DNA from: Rhodospirillales bacterium
GTDB taxonomy: Bacteria > Pseudomonadota > Alphaproteobacteria > Rhodospirillales_A > JACZKS01
Length of the DNA stretch: 41,669 nucleotides
Assembly (NCBI GenBank): GCA_018648445.1
Contig: JABGRG010000026.1
Location: 1 to 41,669, forward strand
Direction: 5' to 3'
The position numbers and the translations under genes are program-made. Positions 11,525-20,938 of this stretch are shown in pieces. The notes beneath the pieces are model-generated. The model ran no database searches. It was not told where the DNA came from and was given only the letters and a program-made list of their open reading frames with translations. Positions within the stretch are counted from its first letter, which is position 1. Every line of letters begins with the position of its first letter.

Positions 11525-13138
11525 TCAGTTTGCCTGCCTTCTGAGAAATGCCGGAATATCCAGAAGATCGTCACCCGATTGCGATTCGGGAATTCGATCC
11601 GCGGGATCCAGACCACCGACTTCCGGCTTCGCCTCGGGCACAGGTGCGGGAATGACTTCGGCTGGCGCTTCAGCCTTCGCCTTTGCCGCCCGCCCGGTTC
11701 CCGTCACCTTCTCGAAAAGGCTTATTCCACGGGATTTTACGGACTTCACCTCGGCAGGTTCGGGGTCGGTCTTGGTTCCGTTGGCCATCGCGGCCCCGGC
11801 AAAAGGCTCAGCCTTTTTCGGTGCCGGTTCCGCCGTCCTTTCCAACGGAGCCGCCGGAATAAACGCATTCTCAGCGTTGGCTGCCGGGGTCGCTGGTGGC
11901 GGCGGTGCGTGGGTGGTATCGGCGGGCGCGAAGTGATCCAGCGTGCCCGTGGCCGCCGCTTCCTCGTCCACCTGTTCTTCGGCTTCGATCTCGACTTCGG
12001 TTTCCACCGTTTCTTCCGGTTGTTCAGCGCCAAGCGCCATTTCCGGCGTCAAAGCGACGACCGCCGCCGCGACCTCTTCTTTGGCCTCGGTTTCGGTCTT
12101 TTCCTCGGTGCGGCGCATCGGGGCGATGACATCGAGGGTGACCGGCGAGGGCTGGACCTGAACATTGGCGTCCATCCCCGTGGCGACGACCGAAATGCGC
12201 ATCTTGCCGTCGAGGTTTTCGTCGAAAGTTGAACCGAATATGATGTAGGCGTCGGAATCGACCTCGGCCCTGATCCGGTTGGCTGCCTCGTCAACCTCGA
12301 AGAGGGTCATGTCGCCGCCACCCGTGATATTGATGAGAACGCCCTTTGCGCCCTTCATTGAAATATCATCGAGAAGCGGATTGGCGATAGCCGCTTCGGC
12401 AGCATCCAGCGCCCTGCGTTCGCCCTCGGCCTCACCGGTTCCCATCATGGCTTTGCCCATCTCGCTCATGACCGAGCGAATATCGGCAAAGTCCAGATTG
12501 ATCAATCCGGGCATTATCATCAGATCGGTCACCCCGCGCACGCCCGAATAAAGAACATCGTCGGCCATTTTGAAGGCGTCGGCGAATGTCGTCTTTTCGT
12601 TGGCGACACGGAAAAGGTTCTGGTTGGGAATGATAATCAGCGTATCGACGAACTGTTCGAGTTCCTCGATACCGGCCTCGGCAATGCGTTGACGATGCGC
12701 CCCTTCAAACTGGAAAGGTTTAGTGACGACGCCAACCGTCAGGATACCGAGCTCCCTTGCCGCGCGCGCAATAACAGGCGCAGCCCCGGTTCCTGTTCCG
12801 CCGCCCATGCCCGCGGTGATGAAAACCATGTTGCTGCCTTCAAGATGACTGGCAATCTCGCTCATGGTTTCTTCCGCCGCAGCGCGGCCGATTTCGGGCC
12901 GGTTGCCAGCACCCAGACCTTGTGTGACCGTTGCCCCCAACTGGATGCGCGTGTCCGTGTGCGCCAGAGCCAACGCTTGCGCGTCGGTATTGGCGACGGC
13001 GAAATTCACGCCCTCCAGATTGGCTTGAATCATGTTGTTAACGGCGTTACACCCCGCTCCGCCGACACCGAAAACCGCTATACGGGGACGCAACTCCGGC
13101 GTCTCAGTTGTATTCGGTACGCTCAGGTTGATACTCAT
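11525..13138 (-). CDS. ftsZ: Cell division protein FtsZ
   Basis: FtsZ is the tubulin-like GTPase that forms the division ring. It has 537 residues, longer than the E. coli protein (383) because of a long Glu/Ala/Pro-rich linker after the globular domain (about 320-520). The tubulin signature GGGTGTG is at 112-118 and the T7 catalytic loop NLDFADI is at 214-220. The C-terminal peptide [14 protein letters not shown] is the conserved site that binds FtsA and other partners. GGAGGGAG stands just before the ATG. It lies 120 bp downstream of ftsA and is the last dcw gene before lpxC. Identification is secure. Confidence 0.98.
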   Translation of the reverse strand: MSINLSVPNTTETPELRPRIAVFGVGGAGCNAVNNMIQANLEGVNFAVANTDAQALALAHTDTRIQLGATVTQGLGAGNRPEIGRAAAEETMSEIASHLEGSNMVFITAGMGGGTGTGAAPVIARAARELGILTVGVVTKPFQFEGAHRQRIAEAGIEELEQFVDTLIIIPNQNLFRVANEKTTFADAFKMADDVLYSGVRGVTDLMIMPGLINLDFADIRSVMSEMGKAMMGTGEAEGERRALDAAEAAIANPLLDDISMKGAKGVLINITGGGDMTLFEVDEAANRIRAEVDSDAYIIFGSTFDENLDGKMRISVVATGMDANVQVQPSPVTLDVIAPMRRTEEKTETEAKEEVAAAVVALTPEMALGAEQPEETVETEVEIEAEEQVDEEAAATGTLDHFAPADTTHAPPPPATPAANAENAFIPAAPLERTAEPAPKKAEPFAGAAMANGTKTDPEPAEVKSVKSRGISLFEKVTGTGRAAKAKAEAPAEVIPAPVPEAKPEVGGLDPADRIPESQSGDDLLDIPAFLRRQAN

Positions 13139-13258
13139 GTCTCCCTCCGCAAAAAATTGTCGATACCTTGGCTACCCAGTGTTCGCCCGCTCGGAACGGG
13201 CTTTGCTAAACTGTGTGGACCGCGAACCGGCGGCCCCTGTGATCCGAAAGCTCTCCCG

Positions 13259-14524
13259 TTAAAAATTCTCACGTAACCACTGTCCGATGCGGCCCAAGCG
13301 GCCGACCGGAACCTCTGCTGGGCGATAGGCCGTACTTGGCTCTACCGCCGGATTGTTGACTGCAAATCGAATGAGACCGGCGCAGGTCGAAAAAGCCGGG
13401 CCGCTGGTGGCTTCCGCCAGACCGCGCATGGCACGCGGCTTACCCAGGCGGATTTGCTTACCCAAGATCATGCCGGCGACATCGCGAACGCCGGGAAGCT
13501 GACTGGCCCCGCCGGTAAGCGTGACCCGCCGCCCGGCGACCTTATCGAACCCGGTTTCCTCGAGGCGCGCCCGCACCATCTCGAAGGTTTCCTCGATGCG
13601 CGGCCGGATGATGCCGACCAGCATGGAACGGGGTACGGGGTTGGTCTCGCCATCGTCATCTTCGCCGATCAACGGGACCTTCAGAATTTCACGATCATCG
13701 GATGGTGACGGAACGGCGCTGCCGTAGAGGGTTTTCATCCGCTCGGCATGAGCGACCGGCGTCGACAGGCCGCGCGCAATATCGTTGGTCACATGAATTC
13801 CGCCGACAGGGACGCTATCGGTGTGAACCAGCTCGCCATCGAAGTAGACGGCGATAGTGGTGGTTCCACCGCCCATGTCGATCAGTGTTACGCCAAGTTT
13901 CTTTTCGTCCTCGACCAGACAGGCCAGTGCCGAGGCAAACGGCGAAATCACTTTCGATTCAATTTCCAGGTGGCAATGGGCCATGCATGTGCTCAGGTTA
14001 CGAAGCGCTCCGCCGCCCGCGCTGACCACATGGACATTGGCCCCCAGCCTTTCACCGAACATTCCGCGCGGATCGCTGACGCCGCGGTTTCCGTCGATGC
14101 TGTAGCCGACAGGAAGAACGTGGATGGTTTCGTGATCGGCGGGCCGACCCTGATTAAGAACCGCCGGGTCCAAAACCTGACGCAAGTCGGCATCATTGAT
14201 TTCATGACCGGCGATGGAGATTTCATAGGCGATCAGACGGGATTTCGGTTCGCCGGCGGAAAGGTTGACAACGGCCTGCCGGATATTCTCTCCGGCCATT
14301 TGCTCGGCGGTCTCGACGGTGGCTCGTATGCACTCCGCCGCCGCTTCCATATCGACGATGGCCCCAGAACGAATTCCCCGGGAAATCTGATGACCGACGC
14401 CAACGACATTCAATCCACGCTCCGCACCGGCGCGCGCAATACAGCACGCAACCTTGGTGGAGCCGATATCCAGCGCCGCCACCAGTCCGTTTCGGACTTT
14501 CCCGTTAGAGCCGTTCTTCGTCAT
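13259..14524 (-). CDS. ftsA: Cell division protein FtsA
   Basis: FtsA is the actin-like ATPase that tethers FtsZ to the membrane and recruits later division proteins. From the ATG at 14524 it has 421 residues. The phosphate-1 motif is DIGSTK (19-24), the phosphate-2 motif is LIDMGGGTTTIAVY, and the late TLTGGASQLPG loop is the adenosine motif. The C-terminus GRLGRIGQWLRENF is an amphipathic helix of the kind that binds membrane. The open frame continues upstream as low-complexity Arg-rich sequence that is a shadow of ftsQ; the start at 14524 has GGGGA upstream and fits the family. The gap from ftsQ is 38 bp. Confidence 0.97.
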   Translation of the reverse strand: MTKNGSNGKVRNGLVAALDIGSTKVACCIARAGAERGLNVVGVGHQISRGIRSGAIVDMEAAAECIRATVETAEQMAGENIRQAVVNLSAGEPKSRLIAYEISIAGHEINDADLRQVLDPAVLNQGRPADHETIHVLPVGYSIDGNRGVSDPRGMFGERLGANVHVVSAGGGALRNLSTCMAHCHLEIESKVISPFASALACLVEDEKKLGVTLIDMGGGTTTIAVYFDGELVHTDSVPVGGIHVTNDIARGLSTPVAHAERMKTLYGSAVPSPSDDREILKVPLIGEDDDGETNPVPRSMLVGIIRPRIEETFEMVRARLEETGFDKVAGRRVTLTGGASQLPGVRDVAGMILGKQIRLGKPRAMRGLAEATSGPAFSTCAGLIRFAVNNPAVEPSTAYRPAEVPVGRLGRIGQWLRENF

Positions 14525-14562
14525 TCCCCGTAAAATCCCTCTCGAAAAAAATGCGATCCGTC

Positions 14563-15408
14563 TTACGTTTCGGTGCCGCCGCCGTTTCGCTTCGCGCGGT
14601 TCGTCTTTTGCACGATCAAGCGGTCGGGAAGTCGCAGGTCGAGGACACCGATATCCTTGGCCAGCACGTGATGTTCGCGTTCGTATTCGGCCAACCGCGC
14701 CCAGGCCGAAGCCGGTCCCTCCTCGGGCAAGCGAACGTCGATGCCGTTGTCCAGACGAACGTTCCAGCGCCTCCCGCCGACGCGGACCGCCGCGCGCACC
14801 CGCGACATCAGTTTCGGTTGGTTCCAAAGCATTTCGAGAAGTTGGGCCGCGTGAACCGGCGCATCCTCGCCAACCACCAGCAACAAATTGGCGTAATGCT
14901 GAAGATCGTTCTTCACGATGACGTCGCCGTCGTAGTCGATCAGCGACAGGTTCCCGTCGTGCTGCCACACCGCCAACGGCCGCCGCTCGACCAGATGCAA
15001 ATAAACGGTGTCAGGTAGACGCCGCTGAACCGAAACCGAACGAACCCAGGGCAAGGCTTCGATGCGGGCTTTCGCAGCTTGCGGATCAAAAGCCAGGATC
15101 GGCGCGCCTCTGGCCAGCCGAACAGCTTTCAGAAGCACCTCGCGCGGTGTTTCGCGGCGACCGACGACCAGCACGTCGCGCACGCCCAGTCCCATATCCA
15201 CAGATGCAGCAATGGCAGTCCATTTCACGTGCTGGAAACCACGTGAAATCATGCCGTCTTGCCAGGCACACCAACTGCCGAAGCCCGACGCCGCCAGCAC
15301 AAGCGCACCGGCCATCGTCAAAGTTCCGGCTCTTTTCCAAATCGGCTTCACCCGCCGACGGGGTTGGCTTTTATGCCTGGTTTTGGGTGTGGAGTTTTCG
15401 TTCGTCAT
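14563..15408 (-). CDS. ftsQ: Cell division protein FtsQ
   Basis: FtsQ is the bitopic inner-membrane protein that links early and late divisome proteins. From the ATG at 15408 it has 281 residues: a basic cytoplasmic tail (RRRVKPIWKR), one membrane helix (about 26-46, TMAGALVLAASGFG), a periplasmic POTRA domain (VRDVLVVGRRETPREVLLKAV... ALPWVRSVSVQRRLPDTVYLHLVERRPLAVWQ) and the FtsQ C-terminal domain. The pattern LPWV-SV-RR-P-T--L-ER-P-A-W is diagnostic. The start overlaps the ddl stop as ATGA. Further in-frame sequence upstream is a shadow of ddl. Confidence 0.95.
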   Translation of the reverse strand: MTNENSTPKTRHKSQPRRRVKPIWKRAGTLTMAGALVLAASGFGSWCAWQDGMISRGFQHVKWTAIAASVDMGLGVRDVLVVGRRETPREVLLKAVRLARGAPILAFDPQAAKARIEALPWVRSVSVQRRLPDTVYLHLVERRPLAVWQHDGNLSLIDYDGDVIVKNDLQHYANLLLVVGEDAPVHAAQLLEMLWNQPKLMSRVRAAVRVGGRRWNVRLDNGIDVRLPEEGPASAWARLAEYEREHHVLAKDIGVLDLRLPDRLIVQKTNRAKRNGGGTET

Positions 15409-16307
15409 GAGTCGCACTCCGCGTTTTCGACCATCCAACCGCAAAGTTCGGAAAACGAAATTCCGGCAAGAGCGGCCTGCTCCGGCACGAGCGACGTCGG
15501 CGTCATGCCTGGTTGCGTGTTGATTTCGAGGAAATAGAGGGACGTTCCGTCGAAACGGAAATCCGCCCGCGCCACCCCACGGCATCCCAGCGCCTTGAAC
15601 GCGACGCCAGCCAAATGAAGGGCTTCGTCGTAGGTCTTCTTATCGATATCGGCGGGCAAAATATGACGCGAACCGCCGTCTGCGTATTTGGCGTCGTAGT
15701 CATAGAACTCGCGCTCTGTAACAATCTCGGTCACTGCCAGCGGGCGATCTCCCATAACGGAAACCGTCAGTTCGCGACCAGGAATGTACGCCTCAACCAT
15801 GACCTCGTTGCCGAACGGCCACGAATTGGTAAAGGCGTCCCGGGAATCGCCATCCATCATGAAATAGATACCGACGCTGGAACCTTCGTTGGGTGGCTTG
15901 ACGACGAAGGGCCGGGCTATGGGATCGTCGGCCAGTAATTCGGCCCGGCTGACAATGCGGTCCTCAACCACCGGAACCCCGGCGGCGGCAACAATGCGTT
16001 TGGCCATGGGCTTATCCATGGCCAGCGCCGAAGCCATCAGGCCGGAGTGGGTATAAGGGACGTCGAGGAAGTTGAGCAGGCCCTGAATGCATCCGTCTTC
16101 TCCGAAACGTCCGTGCAGGGCGTTGAAAACGGCATGGGGTTTGGGGAACAGGCGGGTCAACAGCGCGCCGGCGTCACGCTGCACATCGATGGCGGTCACC
16201 TGATAACCGGCTTCGCGCAGGGCGTTGGCGCACGACGCGCCACTGACCAGCGAAACCTCGCGTTCGGCGGACCACCCGCCCATGAGAACGGCCACATGCT
16301 TATTCAT
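15405..16307 (-). CDS. ddl: D-alanine--D-alanine ligase
   Basis: This is the ATP-grasp enzyme that makes the D-Ala-D-Ala dipeptide for peptidoglycan. It has 300 residues from the ATG at 16307. Motifs are the N-terminal VAVLMGGWSAEREVSL substrate-binding segment, ALHGRFGEDG, the ATP-binding loop NEGSSVGI, and the metal-binding end RADFRFDG and EINTQPGMTPTSL. Its start overlaps the murB stop as ATGA and its stop overlaps the ftsQ start as ATGA. It is the ddlB-position copy of the dcw cluster. Confidence 0.97.
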   Translation of the reverse strand: MNKHVAVLMGGWSAEREVSLVSGASCANALREAGYQVTAIDVQRDAGALLTRLFPKPHAVFNALHGRFGEDGCIQGLLNFLDVPYTHSGLMASALAMDKPMAKRIVAAAGVPVVEDRIVSRAELLADDPIARPFVVKPPNEGSSVGIYFMMDGDSRDAFTNSWPFGNEVMVEAYIPGRELTVSVMGDRPLAVTEIVTEREFYDYDAKYADGGSRHILPADIDKKTYDEALHLAGVAFKALGCRGVARADFRFDGTSLYFLEINTQPGMTPTSLVPEQAALAGISFSELCGWMVENAECDS

Positions 16308-17254
16308 GGCGTCTCCTTTCGCATCGCCGGATCGGCAACTCCGACACGGCGGATTTCCCATTCCAGTTCCACGCCCGTCACATCTGCGACCCGTCGGCGA
16401 ACATCTTCGCCCAGCCCTTCAAGGTCGGCGGCAGTCGCATCGCCTGCGTTAATCAGGAAATTGCAGTGCTTTTCAGACACCACTGCGCCGCCGCGGCGCA
16501 GCCCGCGGCAACCAGCCTGTTCGATCAGTTCCCAGGCCTTCCCGCCCTCGGGGTTCTTGAAGATGCTGCCACCGGTGGCAAACCGTGTCGGCTGCGTGGT
16601 CTCACGCTCGGATTGGATATGCTCCATGCGCCGCTCGATATCTTCGCGCAGGCCCCGACGCCCCCGCAGGCTTACGGAGGTAAAAATCCAATCGACGGCG
16701 ACCGAACAACTGCGATAGGCAAAACCCATATCCCCGGCGCTCAAACGATGTTTCACGCCGTTTCCATCCAACGCCTCGGCTTCAACAAAAACATCCTTCA
16801 GTTCGACGCCGTAAGCCCCCGCGTTCATGCGAAGCGCCCCGCCTATGGTTCCGGGAATTCCGTTTAGAAACTCCAGACCCTCAATGCCTTCCTTCATGGC
16901 AGCGCGTGCGACGTGAATATCCATCGCCCCCGCGCCCGCACGAACACCGGTGTCCCGCACGTCGATGGTGCCGAATTCCCGGCCCATACGAATCACCACA
17001 CCCGGTACGCCGCCGTCGCGGATAAGCAGATTGGAACCAACGCCTACAACCAGAGACACCGGCACATCGACCGGCCTACGCGAAAGGAAATCGGCCAGAT
17101 CATTGGCATCGGCGGGCCGGAACATAACCTCCGCCGGGCCTCCGACCCTGAACCAGGTAATTTTCGACAAGTCGTATTCGGCTTCGTAGCTGCCGCGAAC
17201 CTTGGGCAGACGCGCAATCAAACCGCCGTTGCTGTGTTGGATTTGCCGCGCCAT
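16304..17254 (-). CDS. murB: UDP-N-acetylenolpyruvoylglucosamine reductase MurB
   Basis: MurB is the FAD enzyme that reduces UDP-GlcNAc-enolpyruvate to UDP-MurNAc. It has 316 residues from the ATG at 17254. The FAD-binding region includes TWFRVGGPAEV and VVGVGSNLLIRDGG, followed by GIEGLEFLNGIPGTIGGALRMNAGAYG. The catalytic region is YRSC and TGGSIFKNPEG (serine and glutamate of a type I MurB). Its ATG shares one base with the murC stop (TGATG). In-frame sequence upstream to 17347 is Arg-rich and not MurB-like. Confidence 0.97.
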   Translation of the reverse strand: MARQIQHSNGGLIARLPKVRGSYEAEYDLSKITWFRVGGPAEVMFRPADANDLADFLSRRPVDVPVSLVVGVGSNLLIRDGGVPGVVIRMGREFGTIDVRDTGVRAGAGAMDIHVARAAMKEGIEGLEFLNGIPGTIGGALRMNAGAYGVELKDVFVEAEALDGNGVKHRLSAGDMGFAYRSCSVAVDWIFTSVSLRGRRGLREDIERRMEHIQSERETTQPTRFATGGSIFKNPEGGKAWELIEQAGCRGLRRGGAVVSEKHCNFLINAGDATAADLEGLGEDVRRRVADVTGVELEWEIRRVGVADPAMRKETP

Positions 17255-18684
17255 CAGTCGCCCCCGTCCGCGTCGCCGTAACGAAGGCGGGTCAACTGTG
17301 CGGGCAAATCGTTGGCCCATGCGGTGATGTTTCCAGCGCCCAAACACACCACCAGATCGCCGGGGCGCGCCAGATCGTTAATCAGTTCTGGAAGTTCGTC
17401 GGCCCCGTCCAATGGCACGACCATGCGATGACCGTGGGCGCGCAGCCCGTCGACCAGAGCCTTTTGGTCAACGCCTTCAATCGGTGTTTCGCCCGCCGGG
17501 TAAATGTCGGCGACGATAACCACGTCGGCATCGTTGAAGCAGGTGCAGAACCCTTCGAACAGGTTTTGCAGGCGCGAATACCGGTGGGGCTGAACCACGG
17601 CAACGACCTTGCCATTGGCTTCCATGCGCGCGGCGCGCAGAACGGCTCCGATTTCCACCGGATGATGGCCGTAATCATCGACAACGCCGATGCCATCCAC
17701 TTCGCCGGTTCGCGTAAAGCGCCGTTTGACACCTTCGAAATCAGCCAGCGCCCGCCGCAGAACGGGCTCCTCGATTTTCATCTCGTTGGCGATGACGATG
17801 GCGGCCAGGGTATTGCAGATGTTGTGCTCGCCCGACATGGGCAGGCTCAGTCCAACGATGGTGTGGCTGGTTCCAAGTTTGCGGTCGGTCAGCACGACGT
17901 CGAACCGGCTGCCGCCGGGAACCGTTTCCAGATTGATCGCCCTGACATCAGCCTGCGGGCTGAAGCCGTAGGTCACGACCCGGCGGTCGGTCACCTTGGG
18001 AATCAGCGCCTGCACCTCGGTGTCGTCGATGCAAAGTGCTGCAAAGCCATAGAACGGGATGTTCTCGACGAACACCCGGAAGGCCGCGCGCAAAGCATCG
18101 AAAGTGCCATAGTGATCCAGGTGTTCGGGATCAATGTTGGTGACGATGGCGATGGTCGCCGGAAGTTTGACGAAGGTGCCGTCGGACTCGTCGGCTTCGG
18201 CAACCAGCCAATCACCTTCGCCCAGCTTGGCGTTGGACCCGAACGCATTGATGATGCCGCCGTTTATCACGGTGGGATCGACCGCAGCGGTATCAAGAAC
18301 CGCCGATATCAGGGATGTTGTCGTCGTTTTCCCGTGCGTTCCGCCAACCGCGATGGACCATTTAAGGCGCATCAGTTCACCCAGCATTTCGGCCCGCCGA
18401 ACGATGGGGATCAGGCTTTTGCGCGCCGCCGCCACTTCCGGGTTGTCGGATTTCACGGCCGATGAAGTCACCAGCACCTGTGCTTCGCCAATGTTGTCGC
18501 CCGTGTGGCCGATAGAGACGGAAATCCCCATCTTCCTGAGGCGCTTAACATTGGCGTTTTCGGCGATGTCGCTTCCCTGAACCTTGTAACCCAGGTTGTG
18601 CAGGATTTCGGCGATACCGCTCATGCCGATCCCGCCGATGCCGACGAAATGCATGGGGCCAATATTGAGCGGTAACGCCATCAT
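17254..18684 (-). CDS. murC: UDP-N-acetylmuramate--L-alanine ligase MurC
   Basis: MurC adds L-Ala to UDP-MurNAc, the first Mur ligase step. It has 476 residues. Motifs are the N-terminal nucleotide-binding fold [17 protein letters not shown], the ATP P-loop [23 protein letters not shown], and [10 protein letters not shown] in the C-terminal domain, where the histidine pattern is typical of MurC. It starts at an ATG-ATG pair (18684/18681); the first overlaps the murG stop as ATGA. It ends one base into murB. Confidence 0.97.
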   Translation of the reverse strand: MMALPLNIGPMHFVGIGGIGMSGIAEILHNLGYKVQGSDIAENANVKRLRKMGISVSIGHTGDNIGEAQVLVTSSAVKSDNPEVAAARKSLIPIVRRAEMLGELMRLKWSIAVGGTHGKTTTTSLISAVLDTAAVDPTVINGGIINAFGSNAKLGEGDWLVAEADESDGTFVKLPATIAIVTNIDPEHLDHYGTFDALRAAFRVFVENIPFYGFAALCIDDTEVQALIPKVTDRRVVTYGFSPQADVRAINLETVPGGSRFDVVLTDRKLGTSHTIVGLSLPMSGEHNICNTLAAIVIANEMKIEEPVLRRALADFEGVKRRFTRTGEVDGIGVVDDYGHHPVEIGAVLRAARMEANGKVVAVVQPHRYSRLQNLFEGFCTCFNDADVVIVADIYPAGETPIEGVDQKALVDGLRAHGHRMVVPLDGADELPELINDLARPGDLVVCLGAGNITAWANDLPAQLTRLRYGDADGGD

Positions 18685-19820
18685 GCCGCATTCCCCCGGC
18701 TGTCGGTTCCGCCGCGCGGCAGCAGAAGGTGAGTAACCATGTCCGCCAACCCGTCGGCTGCATCGGCCCGGCCCACGGCACGGGCCGATGCAGCCGCTTT
18801 CTCAAGGGTCGCCGGCAAACTGAAAAGTGATTCAAGACGTGCGGCCAGACTGGACGGATCAAACGCGGCCTGCGGCATCAACCACCCACCACCCGCGTCG
18901 GCCACGGCATGGGCGTTGAAAGATTGGTGATCATCCGCCGCATATGGATAGGGCACCAGGATCGAAGGTCTTCCAACGGCAAGAACCTCGGCCACCGTCG
19001 ATGCCCCGGATCGGCTGATCAACAGGTGCGTCCCGGCAAGACGTTCGGGAACGTCGGCGAAGAAGGTCCCGATCTCGGCCTCGACATGGTGTTCGCGGAA
19101 AGACGCTTCGGTCTCTTGCACATCTTCGGGGCGGCACTGCTGGGTGACGCGAAGCCTTTGTCGAATGCCGTCCGGCAATAGCCCCAGGGCCTGAGGAACG
19201 ATTTCGGAGAACACGTGCGCGCCCTGACTACCGCCGAGAACGAGGACGTTGATCTGTCCTTCTGGCTCCATGCCGGGGAAATCACGATCCCGCACGGCGG
19301 CAACCGCCGGACGCACGGGCATTCCGATGTGGGAAACGTGCGACGCCGCATCCGCCGGAATGCTCGAAGTTTCCTCGAACGAGGTGGCGATAGCGGCAGC
19401 CTTGGACGCCATCATGCGGTTGGCGCGGCCCAAAATGGCGTTTTGCTCGTGGATGGCGGTTTTGATCCCGGCCATTCGCGCCGCCAGCATGGTCGGAACC
19501 GACGCATACCCGCCGAAACCGACAACGACGTCGGGCCCGATCCGTTTAAGTAGCCCGCGCGCCTGAAAGGTTCCCAGCGCCAGCGCCGAAACGCTTTTGA
19601 CGCGGGCAAAGACGCCTTTACCCAACAATCCGCCGGCTTGAACGCGATGAACGTCAATGCCGCCTGCACCGTCTCCATGGGCGCTTCCGCGTTCGTCGGT
19701 CACCAGCGCTGCTGATATGCCGCGCCGCTCGAGCTCGGAAGCCAGCGCCACGGCAGGGAACACATGGCCACCGGTGCCACCGGCGGCGAGAACAACGGAT
19801 GCGGTGCGGGGAGCGTTCAT
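18681..19820 (-). CDS. murG: UDP-GlcNAc:lipid I GlcNAc transferase MurG
   Basis: MurG is a peripheral membrane GT-B glycosyltransferase that makes lipid II. It has 379 residues from the ATG at 19820. The N-terminal glycine loop is [19 protein letters not shown], the second is GFGGYASVP, then [12 protein letters not shown], and the C-terminal UDP-GlcNAc site has [19 protein letters not shown] and [10 protein letters not shown]. Both ends overlap neighbours as ATGA (ftsW upstream, murC downstream). Sequence upstream in the same frame is a shadow of ftsW. Confidence 0.97.
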   Translation of the reverse strand: MNAPRTASVVLAAGGTGGHVFPAVALASELERRGISAALVTDERGSAHGDGAGGIDVHRVQAGGLLGKGVFARVKSVSALALGTFQARGLLKRIGPDVVVGFGGYASVPTMLAARMAGIKTAIHEQNAILGRANRMMASKAAAIATSFEETSSIPADAASHVSHIGMPVRPAVAAVRDRDFPGMEPEGQINVLVLGGSQGAHVFSEIVPQALGLLPDGIRQRLRVTQQCRPEDVQETEASFREHHVEAEIGTFFADVPERLAGTHLLISRSGASTVAEVLAVGRPSILVPYPYAADDHQSFNAHAVADAGGGWLMPQAAFDPSSLAARLESLFSLPATLEKAAASARAVGRADAADGLADMVTHLLLPRGGTDSRGNAA

Positions 19821-20938
19821 TTGTCCCCTCCCTGTCCGGGCCGCGACCGTGTCAGCGCCAGAACGATCCCCATGGTCAGGGCCAGCGCAATGATGGAAGA
19901 GCCGCCGTAGGAAATGAACGGCAGCGTCATGCCCTTGGGCGGCATCAGATGAACCGACGACGCCATGTTGATGATGGCCTGAAGACCGAACAGAACCAGC
20001 AACCCGGCGACCGCCAATACGATGAACAGGTTTTCTTCCCTGAGGATTCGCGCGAACCCCCGAAGCACAACAAAGGCGAAAAGAACGACGATCAAAAGAC
20101 ACACCAGAAGGCCGAATTCCTCGCCGGCGACGGCAAAAATGAAATCGGTGTGGGCATCGGGTAGAACCGCCTTGATATCGCCCTCGCCCGGGCCACGGCC
20201 GAACAGGCCGCCGTTGCGAAACGCCTCCAGCCCCTGCATCACCTGATAGCCTTCGCCCGCCGCAGGATCGAAAAAGCGGTCGATCCGGGCCTGAACGTGA
20301 CCAAAGATGAAATAAGCGCCGACACCCGCGCCCAGGAACACCGCGGCAATGATCGCCACCCAGGCAAGCGGCAGTCCGGCAACGAAGAACTGAACGGCCC
20401 AGATGGCCGAAATGACAATGGTCATGCCCACGTCGGGCTGCATCAGCAAAAGGAAGGCGACCAGAACGAACAGCCCGGTGGCAATGGCATATCCGGGGAA
20501 GCGTTCGTCAAGCCGCTGTTCGGCGAACATCCAGGCCGAGAGAACGGCGAAGCTGGGTTTAATGAATTCGGACGGCTGCAACGAAACGGCGCCGATATGA
20601 AGCCACCGCGTCGCACCTTTGATTTCGGCACCGAACAGAAGCACCGCCACCATCAAAATAACGGCGCCGGCAAAGACCAGCGTCGAAAGCCGCCGCACGC
20701 CGCGTATCGAAACAAGGGACGCGCCGATCATCACGACCAGCGCCAGGGGCAGATAGACGAACTGCCTGCGGGCGAAATGATAGGTATCCAGACCAATGCG
20801 TTCAGCCGCGGGCGGCGAGGCGGCCAGCGTCAACACCGCGCCGATGGCCGCAATCAAGATAAGGGCGGTCAGGGTCCAGCGATCCACCGTCCACCACCAG
20901 CGGCCCAGCACGCTTGTATCGGTGCGTCCGATATTCAT
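19817..20938 (-). CDS. ftsW: SEDS-family peptidoglycan glycosyltransferase FtsW
   Basis: FtsW is the septal peptidoglycan polymerase that works with FtsI. It has 373 residues and about ten membrane helices. Conserved SEDS segments are RWLHIGAVSLQPSEFIK, MQPDVGMT, FRNGGLFGRGPGEG, LPDAHTDFIFAVAGEEFG and LPFISYGGSS. The long extracellular loop between helices 7 and 8 carries the GEGDIKAVLPDAHTD region. The start overlaps the murD stop and the stop overlaps the murG start, both as ATGA. Confidence 0.96.
   Translation of the reverse strand: MNIGRTDTSVLGRWWWTVDRWTLTALILIAAIGAVLTLAASPPAAERIGLDTYHFARRQFVYLPLALVVMIGASLVSIRGVRRLSTLVFAGAVILMVAVLLFGAEIKGATRWLHIGAVSLQPSEFIKPSFAVLSAWMFAEQRLDERFPGYAIATGLFVLVAFLLLMQPDVGMTIVISAIWAVQFFVAGLPLAWVAIIAAVFLGAGVGAYFIFGHVQARIDRFFDPAAGEGYQVMQGLEAFRNGGLFGRGPGEGDIKAVLPDAHTDFIFAVAGEEFGLLVCLLIVVLFAFVVLRGFARILREENLFIVLAVAGLLVLFGLQAIINMASSVHLMPPKGMTLPFISYGGSSIIALALTMGIVLALTRSRPGQGGDK

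Noticed and set aside
11432..12232. 266-codon open frame on the plus strand opposite the ftsZ linker
   Set aside because: Gly/Arg/Phe-rich composition mirrors the low-complexity FtsZ linker; not a gene.
13139..13258. Small GCCCG/CGGGC stem in the ftsA-ftsZ gap as a regulatory element
   Set aside because: Five-bp GC stems are expected by chance at this GC content, and no promoter could be fixed with it.
14525..14968. N-terminal extension of ftsA to 14968
   Set aside because: It overlaps ftsQ, is Arg-rich and unlike FtsA; the ATG at 14524 has a ribosome site and a family-like N-terminus.
17428..18465. 345-codon open frame on the plus strand opposite murC
   Set aside because: It is fully antisense to murC, with no ribosome site or recognisable motif.
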